DNA from: JADGHX01 sp035760965
GTDB lineage: Bacteria > Pseudomonadota > Gammaproteobacteria > Steroidobacterales > Steroidobacteraceae
NCBI GenBank assembly: GCA_035760965.1
Contig: DASTRY010000082.1
Location: 1 to 26,032, forward strand
Length of the DNA stretch: 26,032 nucleotides
Direction: 5' to 3'
Shown here: positions 1-7,988 of the stretch, piece by piece
How the letters are laid out: the number at the start of each line of letters is the position of its first letter
Position numbering within the stretch: position 1 is the first letter of the stretch
Translations under genes and position numbers: made by a program
The notes under the pieces: generated by a model
Told to the model about the DNA's origin: nothing
Database searches by the model: none
What the model saw: the letters and a program-made list of their open reading frames with translations, nothing else

Positions 1-200
1 ACGAGCCCCGGCGGCGGCTCTTTGAACTCGGTGGCCGCGGCCGGCAGGTTCAGCTGCAGCACCACGGTCTTCGAGAACACGGCCGTCATCAGCAGGAACG
101 TCACGAGCACCGTGAAGATGTCGATCATCGGCACGAGCAGCAGCTCGGCCGGCTTGCGCGAATGCCGCGCCAGCTTCTTGGCCTGGAATGACCTCTTCAT
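1..200 (-). CDS. ExbD/TolR-family biopolymer transport protein (partial, N-terminal 66 aa)
   Basis: Partial: it starts with ATG at 200 and runs off the left edge. The visible part has a short basic cytoplasmic N-terminus (MKRSFQAKKLARHSRKPAE) and one membrane segment at about residues 19-43 reading LLVPMIDIFTVLVTFLLMT. The Asp in this segment sits where ExbD, TolR and MotB-like proteins carry their proton-conducting acidic residue. In known family members the protein pairs with an ExbB/TolQ pentamer in the inner membrane and turns proton flow into force on periplasmic partners. The ExbB-like gene ends 47 nt upstream, so the two are very likely co-transcribed. The periplasmic domain is outside the window, so the ExbD/TolR subtype cannot be decided. 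Relatives of this operon often carry two ExbD genes and an AgmX/TonB-like gene next; these would lie to the left of the window. Confidence 0.9.
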   Translation of the reverse strand, partial: MKRSFQAKKLARHSRKPAELLLVPMIDIFTVLVTFLLMTAVFSKTVVLQLNLPAAATEFKEPPPGL

Positions 201-247
201 GCGCGAACCTTACGGTGCGTGATGGCGTTGCGACCGGAAGGCGCGCG

Positions 248-901
248 TCAGGCCTGCGCCTGCGCGGGCGCCTGCCGCTCGGTGATGGCGTTCAGGAACT
301 TGACGGAGGCCATCTCGAGGCTGTCGATCAGCTCGGTGGTCTTCGTCTGCAGGAACGCGTGCACGAACAGGATCGGCACCGCCGTCATGAGGCCGAACGC
401 GGTGCAGTTCATGGCCACCGAGATCGAGGCCGACAGCAGGTTCGCCTTCTCGGCCGGGTTCACGGTCGCCACCGCGCCGAAGGCGTGGATCAGACCGATC
501 ACGGTGCCGAGCAGGCCGAGCAGCGTCGCGAGGTTCGCGAACGTCGCGAGGTAGTGCGTACGTTTTTCGAGACGCGGCACGACTTCCATCAGGCTCTCTT
601 CCATCGCCTTCTCGATGTCGTCACGGCGGCGCGCCGACTGGATGCGCGCGAGCCCGTAGTTGAGGATCTGGCCGATGGCCGAATCCGACTTCGAGGTGAT
701 GGCGACGACCTGGCGGAAGTTGCCCTGCGACAGCAGCGGCACGATCTCGTTCCAGAGCGTGCGGTTACGCGCGGCGACCCGCGACAGGTAGATGTAGCGC
801 TCGATCGCGATGGCCGCGCCGAACACCAGCACCACGGCGATCGGGTACATGAACTCCCCGCCGCCTTGAAAGAATCGAACGATTGCATTCCAGAGATCCA
901 T
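248..901 (-). CDS. MotA/TolQ/ExbB-family proton channel protein
   Basis: A 217-aa inner-membrane protein of the ExbB/TolQ/MotA family. It has three membrane segments at about residues 18-34, 119-141 and 157-181, with a cytoplasmic loop between the first and second. The second and third carry the family signature: LATLLGLLGTVIGLIHAF, then small residues and Thr in SISVAMNCTAFGLMTAVP. The length is usual for the family. Start ATG at 901 is preceded by GGGGAG at about 6 nt. In known systems the family forms a pentamer around an ExbD/TolR dimer and uses the proton gradient to drive an envelope-spanning partner. The ExbD-like gene follows 47 nt downstream and periplasmic TPR proteins lie upstream, so a dedicated envelope machine is more likely than the housekeeping Tol-Pal or TonB systems; no tolA, tolB, pal or tonB is seen here. 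Confidence 0.93.
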   Translation of the reverse strand: MDLWNAIVRFFQGGGEFMYPIAVVLVFGAAIAIERYIYLSRVAARNRTLWNEIVPLLSQGNFRQVVAITSKSDSAIGQILNYGLARIQSARRRDDIEKAMEESLMEVVPRLEKRTHYLATFANLATLLGLLGTVIGLIHAFGAVATVNPAEKANLLSASISVAMNCTAFGLMTAVPILFVHAFLQTKTTELIDSLEMASVKFLNAITERQAPAQAQA

Positions 902-981
902 CGACGTTGCTCCCCAACTTCAGGCAAGCCCTGACACAAAACACTGCCAAACTGAATGACGCATACCCAAAAAGCTGCGAC

Positions 982-1647
982 CTATCTCTCATCCCGAGCG
1001 GCCGGACCGGCGCTCCCGCCCGCGGTGCCGCTCGCAGGCGCCGTGCCCGACGGCGGTGCGGCGTTCCCGTTTGCCGGCGCGCCTTCGGCCGGGGTCAGCG
1101 CGCGGTAATAGCGGTTCTCGCGCTTGAACACGTCGCGGTCGACGGGCGTCAGCACCTCGTCGATCAGGCTGTTCACCGGCTTGCCCGTGAGGTCGCCGAG
1201 ATCGGAGCGCTTCCACGGCACGATGTACAGCACCTTCGGCAGCTCGCGGTTGCCGGTGATCTGGGTTGTATCGAGCTCGAGACGGTCGACCGCTTTGCCC
1301 TGCGCCCGTTTGGCGCCGCCGGCCGCCGCGGGCTTCGTGCTTGCGGCTTTGGTCGCAGCGTCCGAGGCGCTCTCGGGCGCACCGCCTGCCGACGTCGAGG
1401 GCGGCGCGCCCTCGGCTTCATTCGCAGGGGCGGCCGCCGAGGTATTGACCGCCGGATCGATGTCTTCGGCTCGCGAGCTGCGGTCAGGCGCTTGCGCGGG
1501 AGCCGACGTATTCACGCCGGGGTCGATGGCCTGCGGCTGCGGCGTTTCGCGCGCAGGCGCAGCGTCTTGCGCAAGCGCAGCCACCGCGAACAGGGGCGCG
1601 CTCAGCACCAGCAACGACATGGCGATGCGCCGAGTCACGTGTTTCAT
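982..1647 (-). CDS. Small exported Ala/Pro-rich protein of the TPR-Exb operon, function unknown
   Basis: A 221-aa protein with a signal peptide (hydrophobic stretch about residues 9-26, ending ALAQD). Next comes a low-complexity Ala/Pro/Ser linker with an internal duplication: IDPGVNTSA at 41-49 and IDPAVNTSA at 63-71. The only folded-looking part is about residues 125-190, with TGNRELPKVLYIVPWKR, which I remember as recurring in proteins next to such TPR/ExbB genes; I know no assigned function. The tail is again Ala/Gly/Pro-rich. The start ATG at 1647 has a perfect AGGAGG and overlaps the stop of the upstream TPR gene as TGATG, which points to translational coupling. The ExbB-like gene follows after an 80-nt gap. 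A long upstream extension of this frame is possible but would overlap the TPR gene almost completely, so I reject it. Confidence 0.85.
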   Translation of the reverse strand: MKHVTRRIAMSLLVLSAPLFAVAALAQDAAPARETPQPQAIDPGVNTSAPAQAPDRSSRAEDIDPAVNTSAAAPANEAEGAPPSTSAGGAPESASDAATKAASTKPAAAGGAKRAQGKAVDRLELDTTQITGNRELPKVLYIVPWKRSDLGDLTGKPVNSLIDEVLTPVDRDVFKRENRYYRALTPAEGAPANGNAAPPSGTAPASGTAGGSAGPAARDER

Positions 1648-2531
1648 CACGATCCTCCTGCCTTCGGCGGTGGCGCCGCCGGCGTTGCCTGCGGCTGCGT
1701 GTCGGCCGGCTGTGGGCCCGTACCCTGCGCCGGCGCGCCCTCTGCGGGTGCGCCCTCTGCGGGCGCGGCCTCCTCGGCTGCCGGCGCCGGCGGTCGCGGC
1801 GTTGCCGGCTTGCCGGTGCGTTGTCGCAATTCGGCGATCCAGCCGGTGACGGGTTTCTCTTCGCCCGTCAGCTCTTGGTACCGCTCGAGCTCGGTCAGCG
1901 CGCGTTCGGCATCGCCGAGATAGAGATCGAGCACGACTGCCAGATTCCGGTGCGCGGGCGCGAAATTGGGATCGACGGCGAGGGCATGCTCGTACGCATC
2001 GACCGCTTCTCTGAACTGACCGCGCATGCGAAGAGTAACGCCCAGCTCGTTCCACGCAACTGTGTCGTTCGGGTTCGCTCCGACTGCGGACTGGAGCGTC
2101 GCGGTCGCCTCGTCGAGCTTGCCCGCTTTGCGCTGGAGGATGCCGAGGTTCACGCGCGGCGAGCTGAGCTGGGGATAGTTGAGGCTCAGCTGTTTGAATT
2201 CGAGCTCGGCTTCCGTTGCGTTGCCCGCACGCATGAGCGCAACCGCGCGATCGAAATCGGCGAGCGCGCGTTTCGGAACGACCACAGGGGCGGATGCTTG
2301 CGCGGCACCGGGCGGCGCGGCCCCAGGCGTCGCGGCCGCTGCTCCCGAGTCGCTTGCGCCACTCTTCGCGGCACTTTGCGCGGCGCCGCCATTCGTCGAG
2401 CCTTCCGGCGCGGACACGGCGGACCTGTCGTCGCTCGGCGCCGTCGGCGCGCTGCTGCACGCCGCGAGCACGAGCAGCACGCCTGCGCAGAACGCCGCCC
2501 GCAGGGCGCTATTTGAGTACGGTGACGACAT
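1647..2531 (-). CDS. TPR-repeat lipoprotein
   Basis: A 294-aa lipoprotein precursor. The signal sequence ends in a clear lipobox, LAAC, with Cys25 followed by Ser at +2, which in gammaproteobacteria favours outer-membrane sorting. A Ser/Ala/Gly-rich linker is followed by three to four tetratricopeptide repeats at about residues 88-240, for example LGILQRKAGKLDEATATLQ and ELGVTLRMRGQFREAVDAYE. The C-terminus is a Pro/Ala-rich tail containing a tandem EGAPA repeat. TPR proteins usually act as scaffolds, and this one probably ties outer-membrane parts of the envelope machine together. Its start overlaps the end of the 936-aa TPR gene by 23 nt and its stop overlaps the next start by 1 nt, so it is inside the operon. 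By type it resembles Myxococcus GltE (AglT), but orthology is not shown. Confidence 0.9.
   Translation of the reverse strand: MSSPYSNSALRAAFCAGVLLVLAACSSAPTAPSDDRSAVSAPEGSTNGGAAQSAAKSGASDSGAAAATPGAAPPGAAQASAPVVVPKRALADFDRAVALMRAGNATEAELEFKQLSLNYPQLSSPRVNLGILQRKAGKLDEATATLQSAVGANPNDTVAWNELGVTLRMRGQFREAVDAYEHALAVDPNFAPAHRNLAVVLDLYLGDAERALTELERYQELTGEEKPVTGWIAELRQRTGKPATPRPPAPAAEEAAPAEGAPAEGAPAQGTGPQPADTQPQATPAAPPPKAGGS
1735..1764. repeat. Two tandem 15-nt copies inside the TPR lipoprotein gene
   Basis: The unit GCGCCCTCTGCGGGT occurs at 1735-1749 and again, with one change at the last base, at 1750-1764. On the minus strand it encodes the repeated EGAPA block in the low-complexity C-terminal tail. 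The 15-nt period preserves the frame, so copy-number change by slippage would only lengthen or shorten the tail. Confidence 0.8.
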
Positions 2532-5319
2532 CCTGAACCAGCTCGGTCTTGCCGTAGCGACCCGGCTTCAACTCGGCAAGCGCCTGATAGCTCTTGCGCA
2601 CCGATTCGTCGTACACGCCCTCTTGCGCGCGCGCGACGTTCAGCTCGTGAATGTTGATGGCCTGCTCCTCGAACGGGAACACCTGCTCTTCGAGCAGCGC
2701 GTTGTACTCCTCGAGCGCCTCGTCCTTCAGCGACTTCGGGCGCTCCGAATTCAGCAGATCCTTCGCGAGCGTGCGATAGAGCTCCGCGGTCTCGTAAGTC
2801 GCGGCCGTCGTGACTTCCGCAACGTTGTACTCGGCGGCCTGCCTGTACGCGGCCAGCGCCTTGTCGAGCGCGGCACGCTTGCCGACCAGGCTCTTCTTCA
2901 GCGGCGCGGTGAGTCGCACGCCGCGGAACGCGTCGCGAACCGGCTGCGCCAGCGCAAGTTGCGCTTTCGCGGCGAGATACTTGGTGCGGTCCGTACGCTC
3001 GTTGCCCGCCGTCGCATCGGCCTTCACGATCTCGCGATACCACTGGTCGCGCTTCGCGGTGTCGCCGGTGCGCTCCGCGTACTCGGCCAGGCGCTGACGC
3101 GCTTCCACCGCATCCGCCACGGGCCGCGGATTGGTCGCGACGAACTTCTCGAGCATCGCGTTGGCCTTCGGGATGTTGTTGGCCTTGGTGTACAGGTCCG
3201 CGGACTGCAGCAGCGCTTCACGCTGCACCTTCTTGTCTTCGTGCGGATCGGACGCGATGCGCTCGAACTCCGCGGCCGCCTGACCCGAGCGGCCCGCCTC
3301 GGTGTACGCCACGGCCAGCTTGCGGCCGACGTCCGCCTGCAGCTCGCTCTTGGGATACTCGCGGCGGAAGTCCTCGAGCACGCCGATCGCGCGCTCCCAC
3401 TGCTTCAAGTTGATGAGCGCCGCGGCCGCATCGTACTCGGCCGTCGACTTGATCTTCGAATCCGGCGCGACCCGCGCGACGCGCAGGAAGTCCTCGACGG
3501 CGCCGGCGTTGTCGCCCGCCTTCGTCTTCGCTTCACCCTGCTTGTACACGGCGGCGGCGAGGCGCTCGGTCAGATCCTCGCGCATCTTCGGATCGTTGCC
3601 GGCGAGCTCGCGCGCTTTCAGGTATGCGGGCTCCGCCTTCTCGTACTGGCCGAGGTCGTAGTTCGCCTGCGCAACGATCGTCCAGGCGATGCGCTGCTTC
3701 GGCTGATCGACCGGCGGCTGGCGCGCGAGCACCATCTCGGCGACCTGGATCGAGCGCGGCAGGTCCTTCGCGGCGAAGATGTCCTCGGCCGCGCGCGTGA
3801 GCACGCCTGCGCTGTCCGGATGCTCCGGGAAGGCCTGCGCGAACTTCACGCCGGCATCCGTCGCCTTCGCGTGCCATTCCTGCTTCGCGGCGCCGGTCAG
3901 CCGCTCTTCTTCCTGCTTGTACGACACGAGCGAGGCATACGCCGCCGTCGCCGACTTGTCGTTCTTGGGATAGAAGTACGCGGTGCGCTCGTACTCCGTC
4001 GCCGCCTCCGCGAACTGCTTGCTCTCGAAGAGCGTCTCGGCGAGCAGATAGTTGGTGCCGGCGGAATCCGGATCGTCCGGGAACGACTTGAGATAGTCGC
4101 GATACCACTTCGCGGCTTCCTGGAAGTCCTCCGTCTTCTTCGACTTCTGCGCCGTCGCGTGGAAGTACGTCGCCACGTCCTTGAGGTTCGTCTTCAGCTC
4201 GCTCACAACCTTCGGGTATTTCGCGCGGTCGCGCCCCTCCCAGAAGGCCGTGCCGAAGTTGTACCGCTCGACGTACTCGTGCTTGCCATCCAGCACGAGC
4301 TGCGTGAAGCCGCCTTTGTTATAGGCCTCGATGGCCTGCATCGCGAGATTCGGCGCGTAGTCGCTGTTCGGATTGCGCGCGACATACGCGCGATACGTCG
4401 TCGCCGCGTCCTGATAGCGCTGCTTCTCGACGTACAGGTCGCCGAGCCGCGAATAAAGGAGATACGAGTACGGCGGCTCGCCGCGCTTGTTGAGGTAGTT
4501 GTCGAGCGTCTGCGCGCCGTCGAGATACGAGAACGTGATGGACATGACGCGCAGCGTGTCGTCGACGAGCTCGCGGTCGGCGCGCCGCAGCTTCTCGGGA
4601 TCCTTCGCGACCTTGCCGTTCGGTCCGCCGAGCAGCTTCTGATCGAGCACGCCCGAGAACGAGGGCAAGCTCTCCTCGTTGAGCGATTGCTTGAACAGCG
4701 ACCAGCCGTGCTTGTAGAGGCTCTGCTCGTAGAACGCGGACGATGTGCCGCGCTTGATCACGTATGCGTAGGCGCTCTCGGCTTGCGGATACTGCTTCGC
4801 CGAGAACAGCAGCTCGCCGCGACGGAACTGCACCTCGTCGAGCTGCGGCGATTGCGGATACTGCTTCACGATGCGATCGAGCGTCGCGAGCGCCTGCTCC
4901 GGCTGCCCCGTCGTCTCGTACGCCCGCGCGAGCTGGTAGAGCACCTGATCGTTGCGGTTGTAGGTGGGGTACGCCTTCAGCAGCGTCGAATAGAGCTTGA
5001 TCGCCTCCGCCCCCTGAATGTCGACGGCGGTGACTTCGCTCTCCATGCGCTCGAGCTCGCCGGACTCGAGATTCAGGTCGCCGAGGCGGCGCATCGCTTC
5101 GGCGCGCAGCTGCGGATCGGTCCGCTGCAGCTCGAGAAAGCGCCGGTAGTTCTCCATCGCCTTGGAGGAGCTCGCGGGCATCTTGGCATCCTTGCGGACC
5201 TCGACCGGCTTCGACTTCAGGTCGCCGATGGTTTTCGGCTTCTCCTCGGCAGGGATTGCCGCCGCAAAGGCGAGCGCGACGGCGAGGACGACGAGACGAG
5301 AGCGAAGGCGAATGCTCAT
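2509..5319 (-). CDS. Large periplasmic TPR-repeat protein (936 aa)
   Basis: A 936-aa exported protein with a short Sec signal peptide (MSIRLRSRLVVLAVALAFAAAIPAEE). Almost all of the rest is helical repeats of TPR or Sel1/YbgF-like kind. Clear examples are QLARAYETTGQPEQALATLD near residue 175, LGDLYVEKQRYQDAATTYR and LAVAYTEAGRSGQAAAEFE. It lacks membrane segments after the signal, so it should be a periplasmic scaffold. The ATG at 5319 overlaps the upstream TPR gene as ATGA and is preceded by GGAGGAGCC, giving strong coupling. In the Myxococcus Agl-Glt machine the large TPR protein GltD (AgmU) occupies a comparable position; I use this only as an analogy. The Lys/Arg content is high for a periplasmic protein, and there are very few cysteines. 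Confidence 0.92.
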   Translation of the reverse strand: MSIRLRSRLVVLAVALAFAAAIPAEEKPKTIGDLKSKPVEVRKDAKMPASSSKAMENYRRFLELQRTDPQLRAEAMRRLGDLNLESGELERMESEVTAVDIQGAEAIKLYSTLLKAYPTYNRNDQVLYQLARAYETTGQPEQALATLDRIVKQYPQSPQLDEVQFRRGELLFSAKQYPQAESAYAYVIKRGTSSAFYEQSLYKHGWSLFKQSLNEESLPSFSGVLDQKLLGGPNGKVAKDPEKLRRADRELVDDTLRVMSITFSYLDGAQTLDNYLNKRGEPPYSYLLYSRLGDLYVEKQRYQDAATTYRAYVARNPNSDYAPNLAMQAIEAYNKGGFTQLVLDGKHEYVERYNFGTAFWEGRDRAKYPKVVSELKTNLKDVATYFHATAQKSKKTEDFQEAAKWYRDYLKSFPDDPDSAGTNYLLAETLFESKQFAEAATEYERTAYFYPKNDKSATAAYASLVSYKQEEERLTGAAKQEWHAKATDAGVKFAQAFPEHPDSAGVLTRAAEDIFAAKDLPRSIQVAEMVLARQPPVDQPKQRIAWTIVAQANYDLGQYEKAEPAYLKARELAGNDPKMREDLTERLAAAVYKQGEAKTKAGDNAGAVEDFLRVARVAPDSKIKSTAEYDAAAALINLKQWERAIGVLEDFRREYPKSELQADVGRKLAVAYTEAGRSGQAAAEFERIASDPHEDKKVQREALLQSADLYTKANNIPKANAMLEKFVATNPRPVADAVEARQRLAEYAERTGDTAKRDQWYREIVKADATAGNERTDRTKYLAAKAQLALAQPVRDAFRGVRLTAPLKKSLVGKRAALDKALAAYRQAAEYNVAEVTTAATYETAELYRTLAKDLLNSERPKSLKDEALEEYNALLEEQVFPFEEQAINIHELNVARAQEGVYDESVRKSYQALAELKPGRYGKTELVQDVVTVLK

Positions 5320-7277
5320 GGCTTCGGCTCCTCCGGCGGTTCGCTCGAACCGTTCTCTTCCTCCGCGCCCTGCTGCTTCGGCGCGGTCGGCTTCGGCTGC
5401 GCGACATCGGCGTTGGCCGCACGGTCGTACATCGACGCGAGCGCGAAGCGGGCCTGGATCTGGTAGGTCGCGAGCCGATCCTTCTGCCCCTCCAGCTCTT
5501 TCACGGCCAGCGCCGCGAGATACTCGTTCTGCTTCTTGGCCGCCGCGGCCAGGCGAATCTGCAGCGCATCGATCCGCTGCTGGAGCGAGGCGATGCGCGC
5601 CGCAAATTCACCGGTGTTCGTCGGCACGCTCTTGCGCGCCTTGTCGACTCGAATCCAGCGCGACTGCGCCTCGCGCAGCGCGAGATCGAGATCCTTGATC
5701 GTCCGTCGCTCGCGCCACACCCGCGCCTTGAACGATTCGTTGAGCCGGAAATACAGCACGCCCTTCACGAGCCGCAGCCGGTCGCGCAGATTGGCGTTCT
5801 CCTCGTCGTCCGGCGCGTTCGCGAGAGCGGCTTCGAGGCGCTCGATGCGCGCCCACTGCTCGCGCTCCTCCGGCGACCCGAGCGCGGCGACATCGCCCTC
5901 GGACTCGATGGCGTTCAAGCGCCCTTCGAGCTCATCGCGCGCGCGCTGGTGCTGCTCGAGCGCGCCGCCCGCGAGCATCGCGTCCGCGCGCGGCAGCCGT
6001 TCGGCATACGCCTTCTCGCGCGTATCGATCATGTTGTTGAACGCATCCATGCTGTCGGCCCAGCGCGTCAGCGTGGTGCCGAGATACGCCAGATCGCGAT
6101 AGTTCTTGAGTCCTTCCTGGAAATCGTGGCCGGCGAGGATCGTGTAGAGATACCGCGACTCCGGCGCGTTCGGCAGATTCTGCAGCTGCCAGAACCAGCC
6201 GTAGTGCGTGTCCTGATCCTGAGCGAGCAGCGTGTCGAGCATATTGCCGCTCTTGATACGCGCGATCGCATCATCCAGTTGCACGTTCTCCGAATCGAAG
6301 GAGGCGACCGCCTGCTCGTAGTACTCCGCCGACTGCGCGGCGGCATCGAGCTTGCCGAACGCATACGGCACGGCGAGATACGACTCCTGCACGGCCGCAT
6401 CGAGCAGATCGCGATTGCGCAGCTCCATCCACGGCGTGAGCGCATCCCGATATCTGCCGAGCGCGGCCTCCGCCCAGCCCGTGCCGAGCAGCGCCTTGTT
6501 CGAGTACGGCCCGTTGAGACGCACGCGCTGCAGCGCCTCGAGCGCCGCCTCCGGCTGATTCGCCTGCAGGTGCGCGAAGCCGAGCGCGAGGTTCGCGCGA
6601 TCCTTCAACGCGAGCAGCTCCGGCCGCTGCGTCTCGAGCTGACCGACCTGCGCGAGGAACGGATCGGCCTCGGCGAGCTTGCCCTCGCGCACGAGCGCGA
6701 CGCCGAGGTTGAACTGCGCGTAGGCCATCCAGTCCACCGGCCCGTGCCAGTTGCGCAGCAGCGCGACGGCCTCGTCGAACTTGCCGAGCCGCATCAGGAT
6801 GTTCGCGTGCAGGTGCTGCTTCTCGGCTTCGATCTGGCGCGGCAGCCGACCCGCGACCTGATCGATCGCCTGCTCGGCGCGATCCAGATAGCCGCGCGCG
6901 TACCAGACCTTCGCGAGATAGAACCACGCCTTGTTGCGCACGCCCGCGGGCGTTTGCGGCGTCAGCAGCTCCTGGAAGCGCTTGCCCGCCTCGTTGTGCA
7001 GACCGAGCGAGAGATACAGCCCGCCGAGCAGCAGCTGCGAGTCCGCCGAGTGATGCGGCATCAGCCCCCACTGCTCGTAGGCGTTCAGGCGCGTGATCGC
7101 TTCGAAGTCATCGTCCTGATAGAAGTAGAAGAGGACGTCGCCGTAATGCAGGTCCTGCACTTTCGTCGTCGGCAGCTTGTCGGGGCTCTTGCGCGCGCCG
7201 AGCGCGACCGGCGCGACGCAGATCGCCGCAAGCAGCGCGGCCATCAGCTGACGAAACAGTGAACGCAACGGACGCAT
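5316..7277 (-). CDS. Periplasmic TPR-repeat protein (653 aa)
   Basis: A 653-aa exported protein. The signal peptide covers about residues 1-27 (hydrophobic LMAALLAAICVAPVALGA). The N-terminal half contains TPR-like helical pairs such as LLLGGLYLSLGLHNEAGKRF and WFYLAKVWYARGYLDRAEQA. The C-terminal half (about 380-620) is rich in Glu, Arg, Ala and Leu with long uninterrupted helices and is likely coiled coil (for example around RIASLQQRIDALQIRLAAAA). The tail is acidic, Pro/Glu-rich. It probably acts as a second periplasmic scaffold beside the 936-aa TPR protein, whose start overlaps its stop by 4 nt. The upstream small coiled-coil gene ends 15 nt before its start. No enzymatic motif is visible. 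Confidence 0.92.
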   Translation of the reverse strand: MRPLRSLFRQLMAALLAAICVAPVALGARKSPDKLPTTKVQDLHYGDVLFYFYQDDDFEAITRLNAYEQWGLMPHHSADSQLLLGGLYLSLGLHNEAGKRFQELLTPQTPAGVRNKAWFYLAKVWYARGYLDRAEQAIDQVAGRLPRQIEAEKQHLHANILMRLGKFDEAVALLRNWHGPVDWMAYAQFNLGVALVREGKLAEADPFLAQVGQLETQRPELLALKDRANLALGFAHLQANQPEAALEALQRVRLNGPYSNKALLGTGWAEAALGRYRDALTPWMELRNRDLLDAAVQESYLAVPYAFGKLDAAAQSAEYYEQAVASFDSENVQLDDAIARIKSGNMLDTLLAQDQDTHYGWFWQLQNLPNAPESRYLYTILAGHDFQEGLKNYRDLAYLGTTLTRWADSMDAFNNMIDTREKAYAERLPRADAMLAGGALEQHQRARDELEGRLNAIESEGDVAALGSPEEREQWARIERLEAALANAPDDEENANLRDRLRLVKGVLYFRLNESFKARVWRERRTIKDLDLALREAQSRWIRVDKARKSVPTNTGEFAARIASLQQRIDALQIRLAAAAKKQNEYLAALAVKELEGQKDRLATYQIQARFALASMYDRAANADVAQPKPTAPKQQGAEEENGSSEPPEEPKP

Positions 7278-7292
7278 CGCGAGTGCCGGCCG

Positions 7293-7988
7293 TTATTCCC
7301 AATCCTTGATCTCGAATTCCGGCTGCTGCTTGCGTTGCCGGTCGTTGATCTTGAGCTCGAGGTACTTGGCGCCGATGCCCTTCTCGAACTTGAGCGTCGC
7401 GCCGCGCTTGTAGTCGCGCTCGTTCGGGCCCTTGCCCGTGAAGAATGCCACGAGCTCGTGCTCGCCGACCTTCAGATTGCCGAGGTACAGCCGCTGCACG
7501 CCGCCCTTCATGAGCGCCTCGGCTTCGCGCGGCGTGTAGAGGTAGTTCGCGACCTCCTTCTGATCGATCTTCAGCGTGACGTTGTCGAGCGCGAAGAACT
7601 CGCCGACGTCCATCGAGACGAAGATCGCGACCTGCGTGTTCGCCGGGAACAGCAGCTCCTCCTCGAGCACGAACAGGTCCTTGTTGAGATCGACCACGTC
7701 CTTCTTGAGACCCTGGATCTCCTCGTCGAGACCCTTCGTGTCGACGGGCGGCTCGCCGCTCGCACTGTCGGCGGCTTCCGGGTTGGAAGCAGCATCGGCC
7801 GCGGCGGGTGCAGTGTCGGCCGGCTGCGCCTGCGCGGAATCCGGCGCGGCGGCTGCAACGGCGGCTTGCGCTTGCGCGGCGCGCGGTGTGCCCGCAACGA
7901 GTGCGACGAGGACGAGCGCCGTCGCGAGCGCAAGGCCCCACGAGCGGCGTTGAGATGACGGATCACGCGACATAGTTCTTCCGATCAT
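7293..7988 (-). CDS. Exported coiled-coil protein of the TPR-Exb operon, function unknown
   Basis: A 231-aa protein with a membrane/signal segment at about residues 17-42 (LALATALVLVALVAGTP then AQAQAA), an Ala/Pro linker, a short predicted coiled coil at about 81-113 (EEIQGLKKDVVDLNKDLFVL) and a folded C-terminal domain of about 115 residues. I recognise no catalytic motif. The start is ambiguous. ATG at 7988 overlaps the redoxin stop as ATGA but lacks a clear ribosome site; ATG at 7973 has GGAAGA just in front. Either keeps the signal peptide. Databases often give proteins like this misleading names because of the Ala/Pro linker. The C-terminal domain, with alternating VAIFVSMDVGEFFAL and HELVAFFTGKGP strands, could be a small beta-sandwich, which is an inference. 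Tight spacing to both neighbours places it in the envelope operon. Confidence 0.85.
   Translation of the reverse strand: MIGRTMSRDPSSQRRSWGLALATALVLVALVAGTPRAAQAQAAVAAAAPDSAQAQPADTAPAAADAASNPEAADSASGEPPVDTKGLDEEIQGLKKDVVDLNKDLFVLEEELLFPANTQVAIFVSMDVGEFFALDNVTLKIDQKEVANYLYTPREAEALMKGGVQRLYLGNLKVGEHELVAFFTGKGPNERDYKRGATLKFEKGIGAKYLELKINDRQRKQQPEFEIKDWE

Noticed and set aside
1..901. Flagellar MotA/MotB or Tol-Pal assignment
   Set aside because: The ExbB-like protein has three membrane segments and 217 aa, not the four of MotA, and no tolA, tolB, pal or flagellar gene is next to it.
2179..5466. 1095-codon plus-strand frame opposite the large TPR gene
   Set aside because: It is the GC-rich antisense shadow of the TPR gene: Arg/Leu-rich without domains, whereas the minus-strand frame has a signal peptide, TPR motifs and coupled starts.
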